Source of the DNA: Tribonema minus
Lineage: Eukaryota; Sar; Xanthophyceae; Tribonematales; Tribonemataceae
NCBI GenBank assembly: GCA_017506865.1
Contig: JAFCMP010000035.1
Coordinates: 682,001-746,000, forward strand
Direction: 5' to 3'
Length of the DNA stretch: 64,000 nt
The notes beneath the pieces were generated by a model. That model searched no databases. It was not told where the DNA came from and saw nothing but the letters and a program-made list of their open reading frames with translations. Both the position numbers and the translations under genes were made by a program. Shown piece by piece: positions 1 to 12,080 of the stretch (its first letter is position 1; every line of letters begins with the position of its first letter).

Positions 1-2093
1 ATGCATGCAGCGCCACCACGCATGCACGTGTCCATGCGCATGGGACAAGGTACGAGCTCAATTTCACGCACAAGAAAGCGCCCCACTCCTAAGGAAACGG
101 GGGCGAGCGACCTGGCAAGAGACAGCCTCTTTTGCAAGTTGTGCTTGAAGCAAGTCAGAGATTATCACCTCAATGTTTGCCTTGAATCTAATACGAATGT
201 GCGCCACATCATGGTGTTTGCTTCCAGATCATGTTGCGTGCAAGCTGTGGCACTACATCGGCATTGCCATTAAACAGTGCTGTTGCCACGCAAAGCACAG
301 TCAACACCACCACGCTCTGGCGATGCCAGCGCCAAAAGTGCTAGCAAAGAATATGCCGCAGCAAACTTCAAAGCCATTATGCACAACTTCGTGTACGGTG
401 GGCACACCTTGAAAGTGGAGACACTGTGCCCTCTGCAGGCCGCAAAGCATGGCCTCAAGCTTAAAGACTGCAGTACGATACGTGCTACGCATCAATACGC
501 TGCATGCGGTCAGCGCTGTGCAGCAACACCGCACGTGCTGGCGAGCCAGCGCCAGAATACGCTGCAGCTTAAAAAAAAGGCAAGCGTGGCATCACTTTTG
601 TGCATCGGTAGTGCGGAGAGCCGCACACGCTACGTGATGTAAGGAGGCTCAGGCCCTGAGGGGTCAAGAGCGTATGCCGGTGCATACGCGAGCATCAGTG
701 GCTGCAGTTAAGACCAGGTCTCAGTTGTCTGCCAGGCGTTGTTTCCTGCATGCTTACTATGCGGAATTTTGAACAAAGGAGTACATGCATACAAACCACT
801 GTATGCTGTCAAACATACCCATACCTCGAAGTTCAGGTGTTCGTTGCCCGCGCCGCCGGCCATCGCGCCCTCCCTTAGCTGACGCCACCCGAAATGCTCT
901 CATCGTCTGCACTGCTTTCGTTGCTGGCGCTGCCCTGCGGACCAGCGGTGCAAGCACGTACCATAAGTCGTCTCCTTCAGTGAGCTCGTGAGAACCGCCC
1001 GACCCTATGACAAAGCAGTAAGCAAAAGCGGTATGATTCGACACTGAATTTGTTGATGCTCTCTGGCACCCGCCCAGACCTTATGGTGGTAAGCCGCCCA
1101 CACGAAATCTGTCATTTGGCATTAATGCGGCAAGAGCGGATGCTATCCGATGCAGCAGCATAGCGGATGAAGATATTGCTAATAGAATTGGTACATGCGA
1201 TTCAGTAAGCACACATGGCAAGAGCAATACATAGTACTCATCCAGAGGGGTGGTGACCATGGATGCAGCACAACAGCAAATTCGCCAGTGAGCAGTATGT
1301 ACGTACCTCATGCACACCCTGTATGACATTTGAAGCACAGGCATGAGTCACTTGCGATGGCCTGTGTCAGCACAACCTCTGGTTCACGAAGCCAGCTAAT
1401 GGCGATGCCTCTGATTTTACATTGCCTTTTTCTACTTCGAAAGCATTGTCGCAGATAGTCACTGAAAAATTTACTGATCAGGCTGAGCTCAGGGCAGCCT
1501 GGAGCAGCAGCGATACAAGCACCTTTTCTCTCTGAAGAAAAACACATTACTACAAGGCAAACGTGATCTCGTGATATCGTGTTGATGTAGCCAGCCTCGT
1601 ACCTGTGCTTGGCCTGAAGAGCTGTGCCCTGCCCCTAGTCTCCTGCACTGCCCTTCAAGTCTGAATCGTCGTATCCATCTTGACGAATTCAGACTTGATG
1701 GCTCGAGCTGTCCAGGCAGGCGACCATGAGGGGGCGTGGCTGCTCCTTGCTGCGGAGCTGTCGGTCGTCAGTCCGTGATGACTTTTGTGTGAGCAGTGTG
1801 TGGAGCAGCATCGGCTGCTGATTGATCTGAGATTTTAGGTGACACGCCACCGTCAATACTACGTTACCGTAGTAAGAGGGGAGCAAAAAGTGCAGATGCT
1901 GACCGCTGCGGCGGCAATTAATGGCACGTGTGCCGCCGCCATTGCAAAGATCAGGTCTGCCCGTTCTGCCACCACCAACAGCAGCAGCCGCTGCTGCCGC
2001 TGCCAGCTCGCGCGCAGCCTGCACGTTGTTGCTTTGTAATTGCGCCGCCCAGGCTGCGCATACCGTTTCCGACTGCGCCGCAGCGGCCGCCGC

Positions 2094-2146
<53 letters not shown>

Positions 2147-5100
2147 CTTGTGCGGATGCCGCTGTTGTCGCAAAGAGCGCGTGTGCATGACGGTGTTCTG
2201 CCGCCGGCAAACGCGCTCCAGCTGCTGCTGCCACTGTAATAATTGTGGCCTTTGCTGCTGCTGCAACCAATAGCGCACGTCCTGCCAACGGTGCATGTGC
2301 TGGCCAATGCTACTAGTGGTACAGTCCCGGCCGCTGCCCGCTCTACCCCCCTGGCTGCAGGCTCGCCCCACTGCTGGAAAGCCAATTAATTGCCAGCATT
2401 TACATGCAGTGCAGAGAGGGCAAGGACGATACTGACGTGCTGGCGCCTACTGCTGAAGTAATCATCTGATGCTGCCAAGACAGTTACAAGTCCGTGTGCC
2501 TGCACCTGATGTGTCATTCCCTCGCCAGTGCTGCCTCACATGGCATACTCGCCTAGGCCGCTGCGCACTGCGCCGTAACTCTAAGGACCACCACCGTCAT
2601 GGCCGCCGCAACAAAGGTTGATTCCGCCGCAAATGCCGCCCATATAATTTGCACTAGTCTTCTGCGTTCCGCATTGCTCTTCGTGCTGCTGAAGCTTCGA
2701 AGCGCTTCCCTAGCTGCTGGCGACGCCGCCGCCAGTTGCACAGCTCCGGTGTGCCCAAGCGATTGCTCGTGCCCGCAACATCAGCAGCAATACTGACGGA
2801 GCCACTCTTAGCCGCAACCGCCACACGCACCGCTGCCACTGCGCTGCACCCCCGTGCCGGGTCCACCGATGATGCTGTGTTGCCACCACAATATGAGTAG
2901 ATTCTTTAAAGACCAATTGCATGCACATCATGTGCGAACCCCACGGCTAGGTGTTTAGAGCAGAACTCTTAAGCGGCAGAGATGGTGAAAGCCGTACTGA
3001 TGCGGAAGCCGTAGGCCTGCACCACGTGGTGATGGTCATCATCATCATGATGCCTGAGCCCAATGCAACACATTTGTTCATTCCAGCTGGCATCACTTCT
3101 TTCACACCATAAAACACTGCCTTTGACGCTACCTTTGTCGGTCATGACTATGCACTGATGTCTCTCCTGCTGGCACTCTGGAGGCTGTGCGTTAAACAAA
3201 AGAGAGAAAATATCCTTCATTCTACAGCACAGAGTCAAGGCATGTTACCCCCAAAGTCAGAGCACAACAAAAATAAACATCTGAGCAAACAAGGTGACCG
3301 CGCGCAAGTATATTGAAGACGGACACAAGATAATCTGAAATGGCATGATGAAGCTACCCATGGATGGCAGACAAAGCACGGGTACCCACAGATCAGTTGA
3401 AAAAAATATTCAGTCTGCGACCTGATGACGTCTTTGCGAGCATCTTCACGGATGACTTGATTGTGGAGTGCAAGCGCCACAAGCAAAGCTGAAGTGCGCA
3501 GTGCAGCCACTAGTGGCAGCAGCGGTGCGAGGGTTCGAGGCAGTTCATGAATCGGAGCGCCCAAATTGCGCGCGCGCAGTGCAGCACAGATGCCAGTATT
3601 GTTTACAGCTTCAAGCCACCACATAATGCGCATAACTCATCTGTATACTATAGCCAAATAACGTGCTTCGCCTGCTACCGCAGCGCTGCTCCGTGCCAGT
3701 GGCGCAAGCAATTCCGCCAGTGCTCATGTGCATGCTTCAACTCTAGTTAAAACCAGTGCTTGTAATTCACCAGTTGGCGTAGCGCTGCGCAGTGCCGGTG
3801 GCGCGCGCGAGCTACATGCATATGCATTAGTTGATCAACCCATGGCTGATCACTGCGCAGAGGTACAAAGCGCAGCGGCAGCGCGTGCATCAACTTCACC
3901 TTCAACCAGAGTGACGCCATGCGAGCGTCGTGCTTGCATCTCCTGTGCAGCCGCAGTCCAACTGCAGAGCACCTTGAATGCCAGCATTGGTGGGGGCAAC
4001 GCCAGCTGCGTGCAGCCTGATGATACCAGCAGCGCCGGCTCCGGCCGGGCCCTTCCAGCGGCGTTGAGCCGTGTGGTGAAGGCCGTTGCCCTGGCGTACC
4101 TGGTCAGTGGTACGTGACACTGTACAGTGCTCAGGATAATGTTGCGTTGGGCATGCAACAGAGTCCACGCTTAATCAATCAGCAAGACTCATGACCTACA
4201 AGAAGCCATTGCCAGCTTTGCCCACGGAGAGGCTCAGCGTCATGATAGCAGATCGAGTCATGCCAAAGGCAGCAGCTATCATCCTGCCTGCAGCTGACCT
4301 GGCAGGATAAGTGGGTTTACCAGGACCTGATTGAAATGCACTAGCAGAGCAGGGCCTTGAGCTCATGCATGACTTGTATGCGCCGCCACTAGAGACTCGC
4401 GAAGCATGACTGCTGCAGAGAACGTTGTAGTGCACAAGGATGAGGGAAATGTTGCCAGAGCGCATCTTGCAGTGGCAGAGCAATTGACTTGACGACGGCT
4501 GCGCTCAGCCTGACAGTGTTAACGTGAGCACAGTGCTCAGCACGATGAGAGAGCAGTTAGCGTTTTTTGATGGCAGCAGCCTGAGCAGTCAACATATTCG
4601 CGAGACGGCTGGTGCGTCAGTTAACATTGAGCGACAGTGTCCAACGTAATGGCAGCACAGCAAAACGTGCACCAGGTCAAAATGCTCAGCGCGTGCACCC
4701 AGCAAGCTACACAGGTGATGCGCTCAGACGCAGAGGAGGAGAGTGTGATGATGATGAGGTGCAACTTATCAATGCCAGGTGGCCAGATGCCAGTGACGTT
4801 CAGGCGGTTTGCGCGACCGCCATGCGCAGCCGAGTGCATTTGCCAGCTTGAGCGATGTGGAGGCAATATTAAGCCAGAGTGGGGGTTAAACCAGGCGCTG
4901 GAGGCAATGGGGAGACCAATAAATGGAATGCCAGTGCGGATTGCCAGGTGACCAAGTGCAAGCTACCATGCAGCCAGCGATTAAAGTGCGCGCACAGTGT
5001 GCCCATGGTTAAAGTTTGACGCAAACGTTGAATTTGGATTGACTGATTCCAGTGACTGGCAGAGTCAAGATTTCGTGCACACCATGTGGCATCTGTGCGG

Positions 5101-5330
5101 TGATAGCACGAGAGCGGCGAGCACGCTGTGAAGGAGCGCAGCTTAATGATGTGTGCGGACACAAGCGCTGACACCTTGCTGCTATCACGTAAGCAAGCAG
5201 TCATTGGAGGCACTTCCATAAAGTTTGCTGACACACGCGCAAGACCCGCCCCATTCTTGGCACGGTAACCCAATGGTGGCAGTCTGGGGGTAAGCAGTGC
5301 TTTGAATGACGCCAGCGTTGGGATGCTTTA
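1..5330. other. Gene-poor, low-complexity region
   Basis: No exon chain with consistent frame and splice sites could be built here. The open frames present are short, disagree between strands and are dominated by Ala, Gln, Ser or Cys runs from CAG/CTG-type DNA. A weak piggyBac-like fragment at about 3356-3492 was considered and not accepted. The stretch is probably intergenic DNA and TE debris. Confidence 0.5.
2095..2144. repeat. (GCT/CTG)n trinucleotide tract
   Basis: About 16 uninterrupted GCT units, flanked by further GCC/GCT-rich sequence. All frames read as homopolymers (Ala, Leu or Cys on plus; Gln, Ser or Ala on minus), so the long frames across it are not evidence for a gene. Confidence 0.95.
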
Positions 5331-5499
5331 AGAGTGGCTAATGCGTGCAGCGGAAGCAGAGCCAGATCCACGCGCGCAAGTGGTGGCAGTAGCGACTGCA
5401 CATACATCACATGCAGTCTGGTCCCGCAACGGTGGTCGGGCTGCAGAAGGACCTCGCCAAGCACTTTGAGCCGCAGCGCTCAGCGCCGGCGCTTGCAGC

Positions 5500-5745
5500 G
5501 GAGCGTCACCAGAGGCGGGCGTCACCATTGGAGCGTCACTGCACTGGCAGCACGCGCTGTGGAGCGTCACCAAACACAGGCGCTTGCAAGTGGAGTGTTG
5601 CCAGAGGCTAGTGCCACCAGTAGTGTGTCGCCAGGCACAGGTGCTGCAAGTGGAGTGTTGCCAGAGGCACCAGTGGAGTGTCACCAGACACAGGCGCTAC
5701 CAGGGGAGTGTTGCCAAGGCTGGTACCAACAGCGGAGCGTCACTC
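5500..5745 (+). repeat. Minisatellite with GTGGAGTGTTGCCAG-like core
   Basis: About eight degenerate copies of a core that varies between GTGGAGTGTTGCCAG and GCGGAGCGTCACCAG, spaced roughly 30-60 bp apart. It lies inside an open frame running to about 5960 and immediately upstream of the degenerate pol region. It may therefore be part of the retroelement's gag/spacer, but no gag motif (such as a zinc knuckle) is visible. Confidence 0.7.
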
Positions 5746-6174
5746 ACGAACCTGAGAGAGAACGCGCACCGCAGGTGCAGCAAGATGACGTGTGCATGAA
5801 GTTGTGCAAGGTACTAATGATGGACGGTGAGACCAACCCCATGCTGCAAGAAAAGGCGCTAGACGGTGCGCTGTTAGTTGACAAGGTACTGCAGATGCTG
5901 CGCGCAAATCGCACGGTGCTTGCGAAAGATTCGAAGAATCCACGCTTGACAATTGTTTAAACCTGACAGAGAGCGACATTGACACCGGCGACGCACTACC
6001 GACGGCGGACGAAGCCAGGCACTGGGCTCATAAGGAAGCCGAGTACAACGTGCTTTATAACTACAAGTCCACAAGTACAGCATGCAATGGGTAGAGACCA
6101 TGCTTGACGGGGGCGCGTTGAGGTTTCAACTAGGCTAAGCCCTTGGGCTTGCAACCCAGACTGAGTGCTCATGC

Positions 6175-6860
6175 AGCAGAACAACAAGACTGGGTTTTAC
6201 GTCAACTTCCACAAACTGCACTTGGTGACTAAGCGCAACAGTAATGGCATCTGCGACATAGGCATAATGGAGAAGCTGTGCAGAGCACATGTCATTGCTT
6301 GACCTGGGCGGGTTATTATAGGTGCTGTTTTTGCCGACGCCACGCCCAACGCCCCGCTTCGGCCGCCCAATGGTTCATTGTACCAGTGCATGGTAACACC
6401 TTTCGGGTTGGTCAACTTGCCGGCGCAGTTAACACGGCTCATGCACTAGGTGCTACAGCAGAGGCGCTCGGAGTGCACGCGATGGTACACGTACATCAAC
6501 TCGAGACGCACATCATGCGGCTGGATGATGCGCTGAGGAGGATTGATCATGATGCTGCTGGTTTGAGCGTTGCCAGCCACAAGTGCCAGCTGTCCCGTGA
6601 GTAGGTTAAGTTCTTTGGCCACACATCATTGGTGCAGGCGGAGCCACGACAGATCCTGACATGGTGAAGGCAATGCTTGGCATTGCATCGCCACTGGACA
6701 GCAGGGGCAAGCCACTCAGTCTGGCAGACAAGAAATGGGTGCAGACCATGGGCTGCTTCAGTCACTATAGACGCTACATCGTGGACTTCAGCAAGCTAGC
6801 AACGCCCATCATAGAGCTGGCCAACTTGAAAGACAAGAACTTGCACCTGCAGTGACGAGT
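6175..6860 (+). pseudogene. Degenerate Ty3/gypsy-like reverse transcriptase
   Basis: Broken frames retain the order of a gypsy-type pol. At about 6379-6447 the frame reads YQCMVTPFGLVNLPAQL, matching the family block with MPFGL-N-PA-F-. At about 6608-6855 it reads KFFGH followed by GCFSHYRRYIVDFSKLATPI, matching the family's FLG-YYR-F-FS-A-PL block that leads into the RNase H connection. Stop codons and frame changes interrupt it throughout and no YxDD catalytic box survives: the equivalent stretch reads WYTYINSRRT. No integrase, protease or clear gag is visible. It is an old, inactive copy. The family call is secure, the lineage is not. Confidence 0.75.
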
Positions 6861-7866
6861 ACCAACGGCTGAAGGAAGCTATGAGCGGAGCCACGCTGGA
6901 TATGCACCCACATCTCTTGCCGCCATTTGTATTCAATCGAAGTTCCTATATCCCTCAAGAAGGACACAGCCGCACGTGCTCTGTTCTTGTGCTGCTTTGA
7001 TCTTGAAAGAGAAGCTGTCCCTTTTCCATTGCACTGTACATAGTCGATGCCATTGTTTGACATCTGTTCTTTGCTATTGATGCGGCTGGAGTCTTATGCG
7101 CGTCATCACGGTACAGTGTTAGCATGGTGCTGCTTAGAACTAGGCCGGCTTTCAAGTACGGCAGCCTAGGATGTGGAGCGCATCATGGAGTGTGCCGCTG
7201 TGACAGGGAGCGTTACTGTTCTAGTCATGTGTCGAATGACAGCCGATGACGTAAACGCGTCGCTGCTGTTTGCAACTCATGATCGTCGCACTGTCTAGGA
7301 CCTGGATGGTTTTTGGGCCTGTTCGTCGCCTGTGGCGGCCTAGTGGTGGGCAAGGCCACTAACGCCGCGCTTCATCGCGTGTCATATGATGGCCTGCGGC
7401 CAGGCCGCCGCACGTGTCGTGGTGTTACCCCGCCGCTTCTGTACCCTGTGTGGGGTGCACGACACTACTGAGTCAAGCGTGCCTGTTGATTTCAGTTTCT
7501 CCGAGCGCTAGCGCTGCGGCCGAGTTCGACGTAACTGGGCGTCACAGGCGAGAACCTTGGGCGTCGCAGGCAAGAACCAGAGCACTACCTGTGATTTTTT
7601 TTTTCGACTGCAGCGGTGACGCTCCTTAGGGTTGCATCGCGCGCTCGTTCAACTAGGGTTAGTCCCCTAAACTCACGAGCTCCTCCTCCTGAAGTCACAA
7701 CGGTGTCTGAACCCACTGCAGTTGGCAGAGGTGCAAAAGCGAAGAAAAAATGCCATCGTTGTCCTGCTCCTCGTCTCAAAAAATGCGTTTTTCAAAAACT
7801 TTTTTTCTGTTCAGTCCACGTGTACCGAGTGTACGGTACGCGGACTGGACTGGAGGGTGAAAAAAG
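6766..7866 (+). repeat. Retroelement 3' end, tandem copy A
   Basis: This 1.1-kb segment begins in the pol remnant at the block reading RRYIVDFSKLATPI and continues through non-coding sequence to a T/A-rich end. It is repeated at offset about +1137 (copy B). The part after about 7029 could be an LTR, since it contains no coding motif and lies 3' of pol, but I could not fix TG...CA termini. Confidence 0.75.
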
Positions 7867-7902
7867 CGCATGACCGACAGGCCTAATTTGGCACATGACG
7901 GT

Positions 7903-9003
7903 ATAGGCGTTACATCGTGGACTTCAGCAAGCTAGCAACGCCCATCATAGAGCTTGCCACAGACAAGAACTTGCACCTGCAGTGACAAAGCACGTGAACC
8001 AAGGGCTGAAGGGAGCTATGAGCGGAGCCACGCTGGTCATGCACCCACATTCGAAGTTTCTTGCTGCCGTTTGTATTCTCTTATTCCTCAAGAAGGACAC
8101 AGCCGCACGTGCCCCGTTCTTGTGCTGCTCTGTCCTTGAAAGAGGAGCTGTCCCTTTTCCCTTGCACTGTACATAGTCAATGCCTTTGTTTAAAATCTTC
8201 TCTTTGCTTAGTCGTATGCGGTTGGTGTCTTATGCGTGTCGTCACGGTACAGTGTTAGCATGGTGCTGCTCAGAACTAGCCCGGCTTTCACGTACGGCAG
8301 CCTAGGATGTGGAGCACACAACAAAGTGTGCCGCTGTGACAGGGAGCGTTACTGTTCTATTCAGATGTGTCGAAAGACAGCCGATGCCGAGAACATTCCG
8401 CTTAGTGCCTGTTTGCAACTCATGATCGTCGCTCTGTCTAGAGCCTGGATTGTTTTTGGGCCTGTTCGTCGCCTGCAGCGGCCTAGTGGCGGGCCAGGCT
8501 GCTAGCACCGCGCTTCATTGCGTGTCATATGATGGCCTGCGGCCAGGCCGCCGCACGTGTGGTGTTACCGAGGCGCTACCTGTGGCGTGCACGACACTGC
8601 TGAGTCAAGCGTGCCTAGTGATTTCAGTTTCTCTGAGCGCTGCGGCCTAGATCGTTAAGTTCGACGTAACTGGGCGTCGCAGGCGAGGACCTAGGCGTCG
8701 CAGACGAGAACCAGAGGCTGGAAAGCATCATCTGTGATTTTGATTTTGGACTGCAGCGGTGACGCTCCTTAGGGTTGCACTTGCGCGCCCGTTCAACTAG
8801 GGTTGGTCCAACAGGAACTCACCCTCTTTGTCCTCCTCAAGCCACAACGTGTCTGAACCCACTGCAGTAGTCGAGGTGCAAGACCGAAGAAATAATGCCA
8901 TCACTGACCTGCTCCTCGTCTCAAAAAATGCGTTTTTTCTGTTCAGTCCAAGTGTACCGAGTGTACGGTACGCGGACTGGACTGGAGGGAGCAAAAAGCG
9001 AAA
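7903..9003 (+). repeat. Retroelement 3' end, tandem copy B
   Basis: Direct repeat of copy A with many substitutions and small indels; the shared sequence starts at GTGGACTTCAGCAAGCTAGC and runs to the GCAAAAAGCG end. Only about 36 bp separate copies A and B. The copy retains an RNase H-connection-like stretch (LKGAMSGATLVMHPHSKF) at about 8006-8060. The shared sequence stops roughly 10 bp short of the tRNA-Met gene. Confidence 0.75.
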
Positions 9004-9005
9004 AA
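9001..9005 (-). terminator. Pol III T-run terminator of tRNA-Met
   Basis: Five consecutive T on the minus strand, 9-13 bases past the tRNA 3' end. A second T5 lies at about 8993-8997. This placement is typical for a transcribed tRNA gene. Confidence 0.7.
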
Positions 9006-9013
9006 GGCTTGAC

Positions 9014-9086
9014 TGCTCAGGGCGAGGATCGAACTCGCGACCTTCCGATTATGAGACGAACGCGCCACCGATTGCGCCACCCGAGC
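9014..9086 (-). tRNA. trnM-CAU: tRNA-Met (CAT), elongator type
   Basis: The minus strand folds into a full cloverleaf. The acceptor stem is GCTCGGG/CCTGAGC (one G-T pair), the D stem GCGC/GCGC, the anticodon loop CTCATAA with anticodon CAT, the variable loop AGGTC, and the T arm GCGAG-TTCGATC-CTCGC. Discriminator base is A. The internal promoters fit the consensus: box A TGGCGCAATCGG and box B GAGTTCGATCC. There is no intron. A run of five T on the minus strand (9001-9005) gives a Pol III terminator directly downstream. The anticodon-loop closing pair is T-T. The sequence resembles eukaryotic elongator Met tRNAs. It abuts the end of retroelement copy B. Confidence 0.93.
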
Positions 9087-9089
9087 TGC

Positions 9090-10030
9090 TGATGTTTGAA
9101 GGTTGTTTGTACAGACCTAGACTGCATTACGAGCTCAAGAACACCACACGCCATATGGTATATACCAAACCCCGTGATTGCTGCCAGCATCTACATGTGC
9201 ATACATTATCACGAGTGGAATTATCTTTGACGGCGGGTGTCACACGTTTCTGAAACCCATGCAGGGGAAGCTACGGTCAATGCTACAGGTTATCACCGGC
9301 AAGGCAATATTGAATGCAGCAGCCTGAGGGTGTGAAGGGCTCGTCGAGCTAGGTCATGCAGCAGGTCATGCATCACCAGTGCCAAATCAGCAGGCAGGTG
9401 ACACGCAGGGCTGCAGTTATGCAGAGACAGTGCAACATTGTGGCGTGTATGAAATGATACTGGCAATGCAGCAAATACTGTTAGCAATATACATGGCAAT
9501 TCAGTTCAGCATCATGACATTGTGAGAGCGTATGGTATGATACTATTAGCAGTGAGCAGGCCATGGCGACACAACGCAACGCATCACAGCGCACACATGA
9601 CTTTGTAGGAATACAAACGATGATATACCTCCTTTGCCAACCCTAAACCATGAGGACTCTCGAGCAAATCTGCATGTGTCACAGTGGTGCCACTGCCAGT
9701 GGCAGTGGCAGCCCATTACTGGCAGGTGACCCTCCTGTATACATACTATCTGGTTGCCCACGTGGCAACTGCACATGTGCAATGTGAGGCTCCACTCGTA
9801 ATAGATCACCAGGACTCAATGCCGTCTCAAGTGACTCGGAGGCATTCACTGACGCGTTCATGACATTGTCATTATGTTGCAATCATTATGGTGACCATTA
9901 CAAGTCACACTTGCAATCGTTGCAGCTCTTTGATTGGATTGCCTCTCGCGTTCAGCCGCCACCCTCTGTGCGTGTTGGTCCAGAGAAGCATGGTTGACTC
10001 TACGAGCAGCCGCCTGGCACGATCTGCAGC
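9090..10030. other. No gene seen
   Basis: Between the tRNA gene and the Helitron-like remnant I find only short, unsupported open frames and no repeat with clear boundaries. Confidence 0.4.
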
Positions 10031-10360
10031 GACTTGCTGCTCACGTTGCTGTGGTGTCACTCGCGCACGAGCATCAGACTGCCTAGCGCAATCGCAGCTC
10101 GTTGCTCTGGAGTCTTTCGCACATGCCGCCTAGCACGGTCAACAGCAAGCCGTTGCTCACGCTATCGCTGTGTCCACGACCAGCCACCTTTGCATTTCTT
10201 TGCTTTCGACCTTGCTGCTCTAATGCGACGGCCGATGAAGTCCTACTGCCACTCGCTGCGGCTGCTGTCACAGCAAGGCTGCCACTGTCGCCGACACTGC
10301 GCCTCGCCCCCGCTTCTGCTTATTGCTGTTGCTCGTTGGTCGTTTGGTTGCTCGTCTCGT
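10030..10360 (-). pseudogene. Possible decayed Helitron-type N-terminal region
   Basis: On the minus strand two neighbouring frames carry a reiterated Arg/Gln-rich motif: REQRLAVDRARR, then KTPEQRAAIA, and after a frame change TPQQREQQVAADRARR. Runs of TPEQRxxRLAxxRxRR are common in the N-terminal part of Helitron-encoded proteins in several eukaryotes. There is no Rep or helicase domain nearby and frames are broken. The assignment rests on this motif only. Confidence 0.3.
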
Positions 10361-10499
10361 TTTGTTTCATCGAAGTTCAACGGTGACACGCAGATTGAAC
10401 TATTTCACGTAGCGAGGCGTGCGCGCACTCGCTCGCGCTCGCTCGCAGACCGTGACGCCCGCATACAACTGCGAGCGACGTGACTTGCGCTCGCTTGCG

Positions 10500-12080
10500 A
10501 TCAACGTGTCTCACTGCGTACGACATGGCTTTGTCTTGAACCCGGGGAGCGGTGCCAGCCGGGGAGGGCACGCAATTTCATGCTGGATACCCCGGTAGAC
10601 ATGCATGATGGATCGACCTACGGTACTGACACCCCGTAGACGTGCATGATATACCTACACCGCTACGCAGCCTGCGGCCCAAATCGATCAGCGCCGCTTG
10701 CAAAAATTGGCGCTGTTCGGCGATTCCGAGTCGCCTTCAACAAGTTGCTGTTGGTTTGCTGGTGTGGATACCATTGCGCGGTCAGACGCGGCCGCAATCG
10801 TGATGTCACATGGTTGTAGGCGGCCTGGGGGCGCGCGTCGGAAAGTACAGGTTACCGCAATCCGATGCAATGACGCAGAGCACCACGTCGGACGCGGAGT
10901 TGCTTTGACGTACCGAACAGCGTGTTTCATGCGCTGTGTATGCTGGGCTGGAGTCGCAGAGATCAATGCAGCGCTTAAAGCGTGCTACCACTTGGGCTCT
11001 GTCCGGTAATTTAGCCACGCACACGTGCCTCATCACTGCATGCACATGCCACGTCAGTGTGACCGAACTGGTATCACGGAAAGTGTGGTCATGCTGTTTG
11101 ATTCAATTGGATATTACAGACCTACCTCCTTGCATTTATTCAAGATATTGCAGCCCCCAAAATGGGCCACATATATTATACTTCTATACAACATCAAAAT
11201 TGCAGGTGGATGATGCATGTTGCGCTGTTTGATGCCATACAGTGCAGGTGTTGCAGACCGTACAATGACCTCAAGAGATTGCAGGCCCCGAAAGTGAGCA
11301 CACAGCAGGCAAGCAGCACCTGCACGGCGCGTGGGCGCAAACACAAGCGGTCGTGTCATGGCCTGGTCCCTATTGGACTGTAGTCACAACCTGTGTAGGT
11401 GTTGCAGACTTTACAATGACCTCAAGAGATTGCAGGCCCCAAAAGTGAGCACACAGCAGGCAAGCAGCCCCTGCACGGCGCGTGGGCGCAACACAACCAG
11501 TCGTGTCATGGCCTGGTCCCTATTGGAATGTAGTCACAACACCAATGCTTAGTTTGTTTTGCACTTGCTCGGCCTTGCTGTGCTTTTCAGGCTAGGGTCA
11601 CTGTGACACAGCACAGGACCATATGTGACAACAACTGAGCTCATGCAATACCAGTACAAGTCATGGGTGCTTTTTCTCAGCACCACAAGGCAGACACGCT
11701 GACCACTTATAGGTATGGCATGCTCGCTGACTGATCCTGCCAGTAGCGGCTTACTGCAGGGCGCTGACGCATTATTCCAGACAACCTCCTGCAGGCGTCC
11801 CACTGCTGGGTACCATAGTCAATTTTGCATCAAAACAAAGAGGCGGGGACTGTTCACTCGGACTACTGCCCTCTCACATCAAATCATAAACTTCAAGTTA
11901 CTTGATCAAAACAGCCAGGTGCTGAAGGTCGATGAGCAGTGGACTCGAGCATGTCGACCTCATGGACTGCCGGTGCCGTACAGTAAGCGGGGGGCCGCTG
12001 GCTGCTGCCATATGGCCGTAGAATCTGATGTCTAAATGTCCTGAAAAGCTCTCAGGCGCTTGGGGCACAAAAAGCTGGCC
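10500..12080. other. Intergenic and 3'-flanking region with a tandem repeat
   Basis: This is the region downstream of the minus-strand gene ending at 12,081. No exon was recognised. It contains the 151-bp tandem duplication listed separately. Confidence 0.4.
11241..11542. repeat. 151-bp tandem duplication
   Basis: Two adjacent copies (11241-11391 and 11392-11542) share AGGTGTTGCAGAC near the start and TAGTCACAAC at the end, with few differences. The close similarity suggests a fairly recent duplication. Confidence 0.9.

Noticed and set aside
1689..2385. Several long frames with poly-Gln, poly-Ala, poly-Ser or poly-Cys
   Set aside because: All six frames stay open because of the CTG tract and flanking GC-rich triplets; no splice chain or domain supports any of them.
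3356..3492. Frame reading DDVFASIFTDDLIVECKRHK, faintly like a piggyBac-type protein
   Set aside because: The match is under 25 residues with no other transposase block or terminal repeats nearby.
5334..5960. 208-codon open frame as a gag gene
   Set aside because: Most of it is minisatellite-derived and no gag motif is visible.
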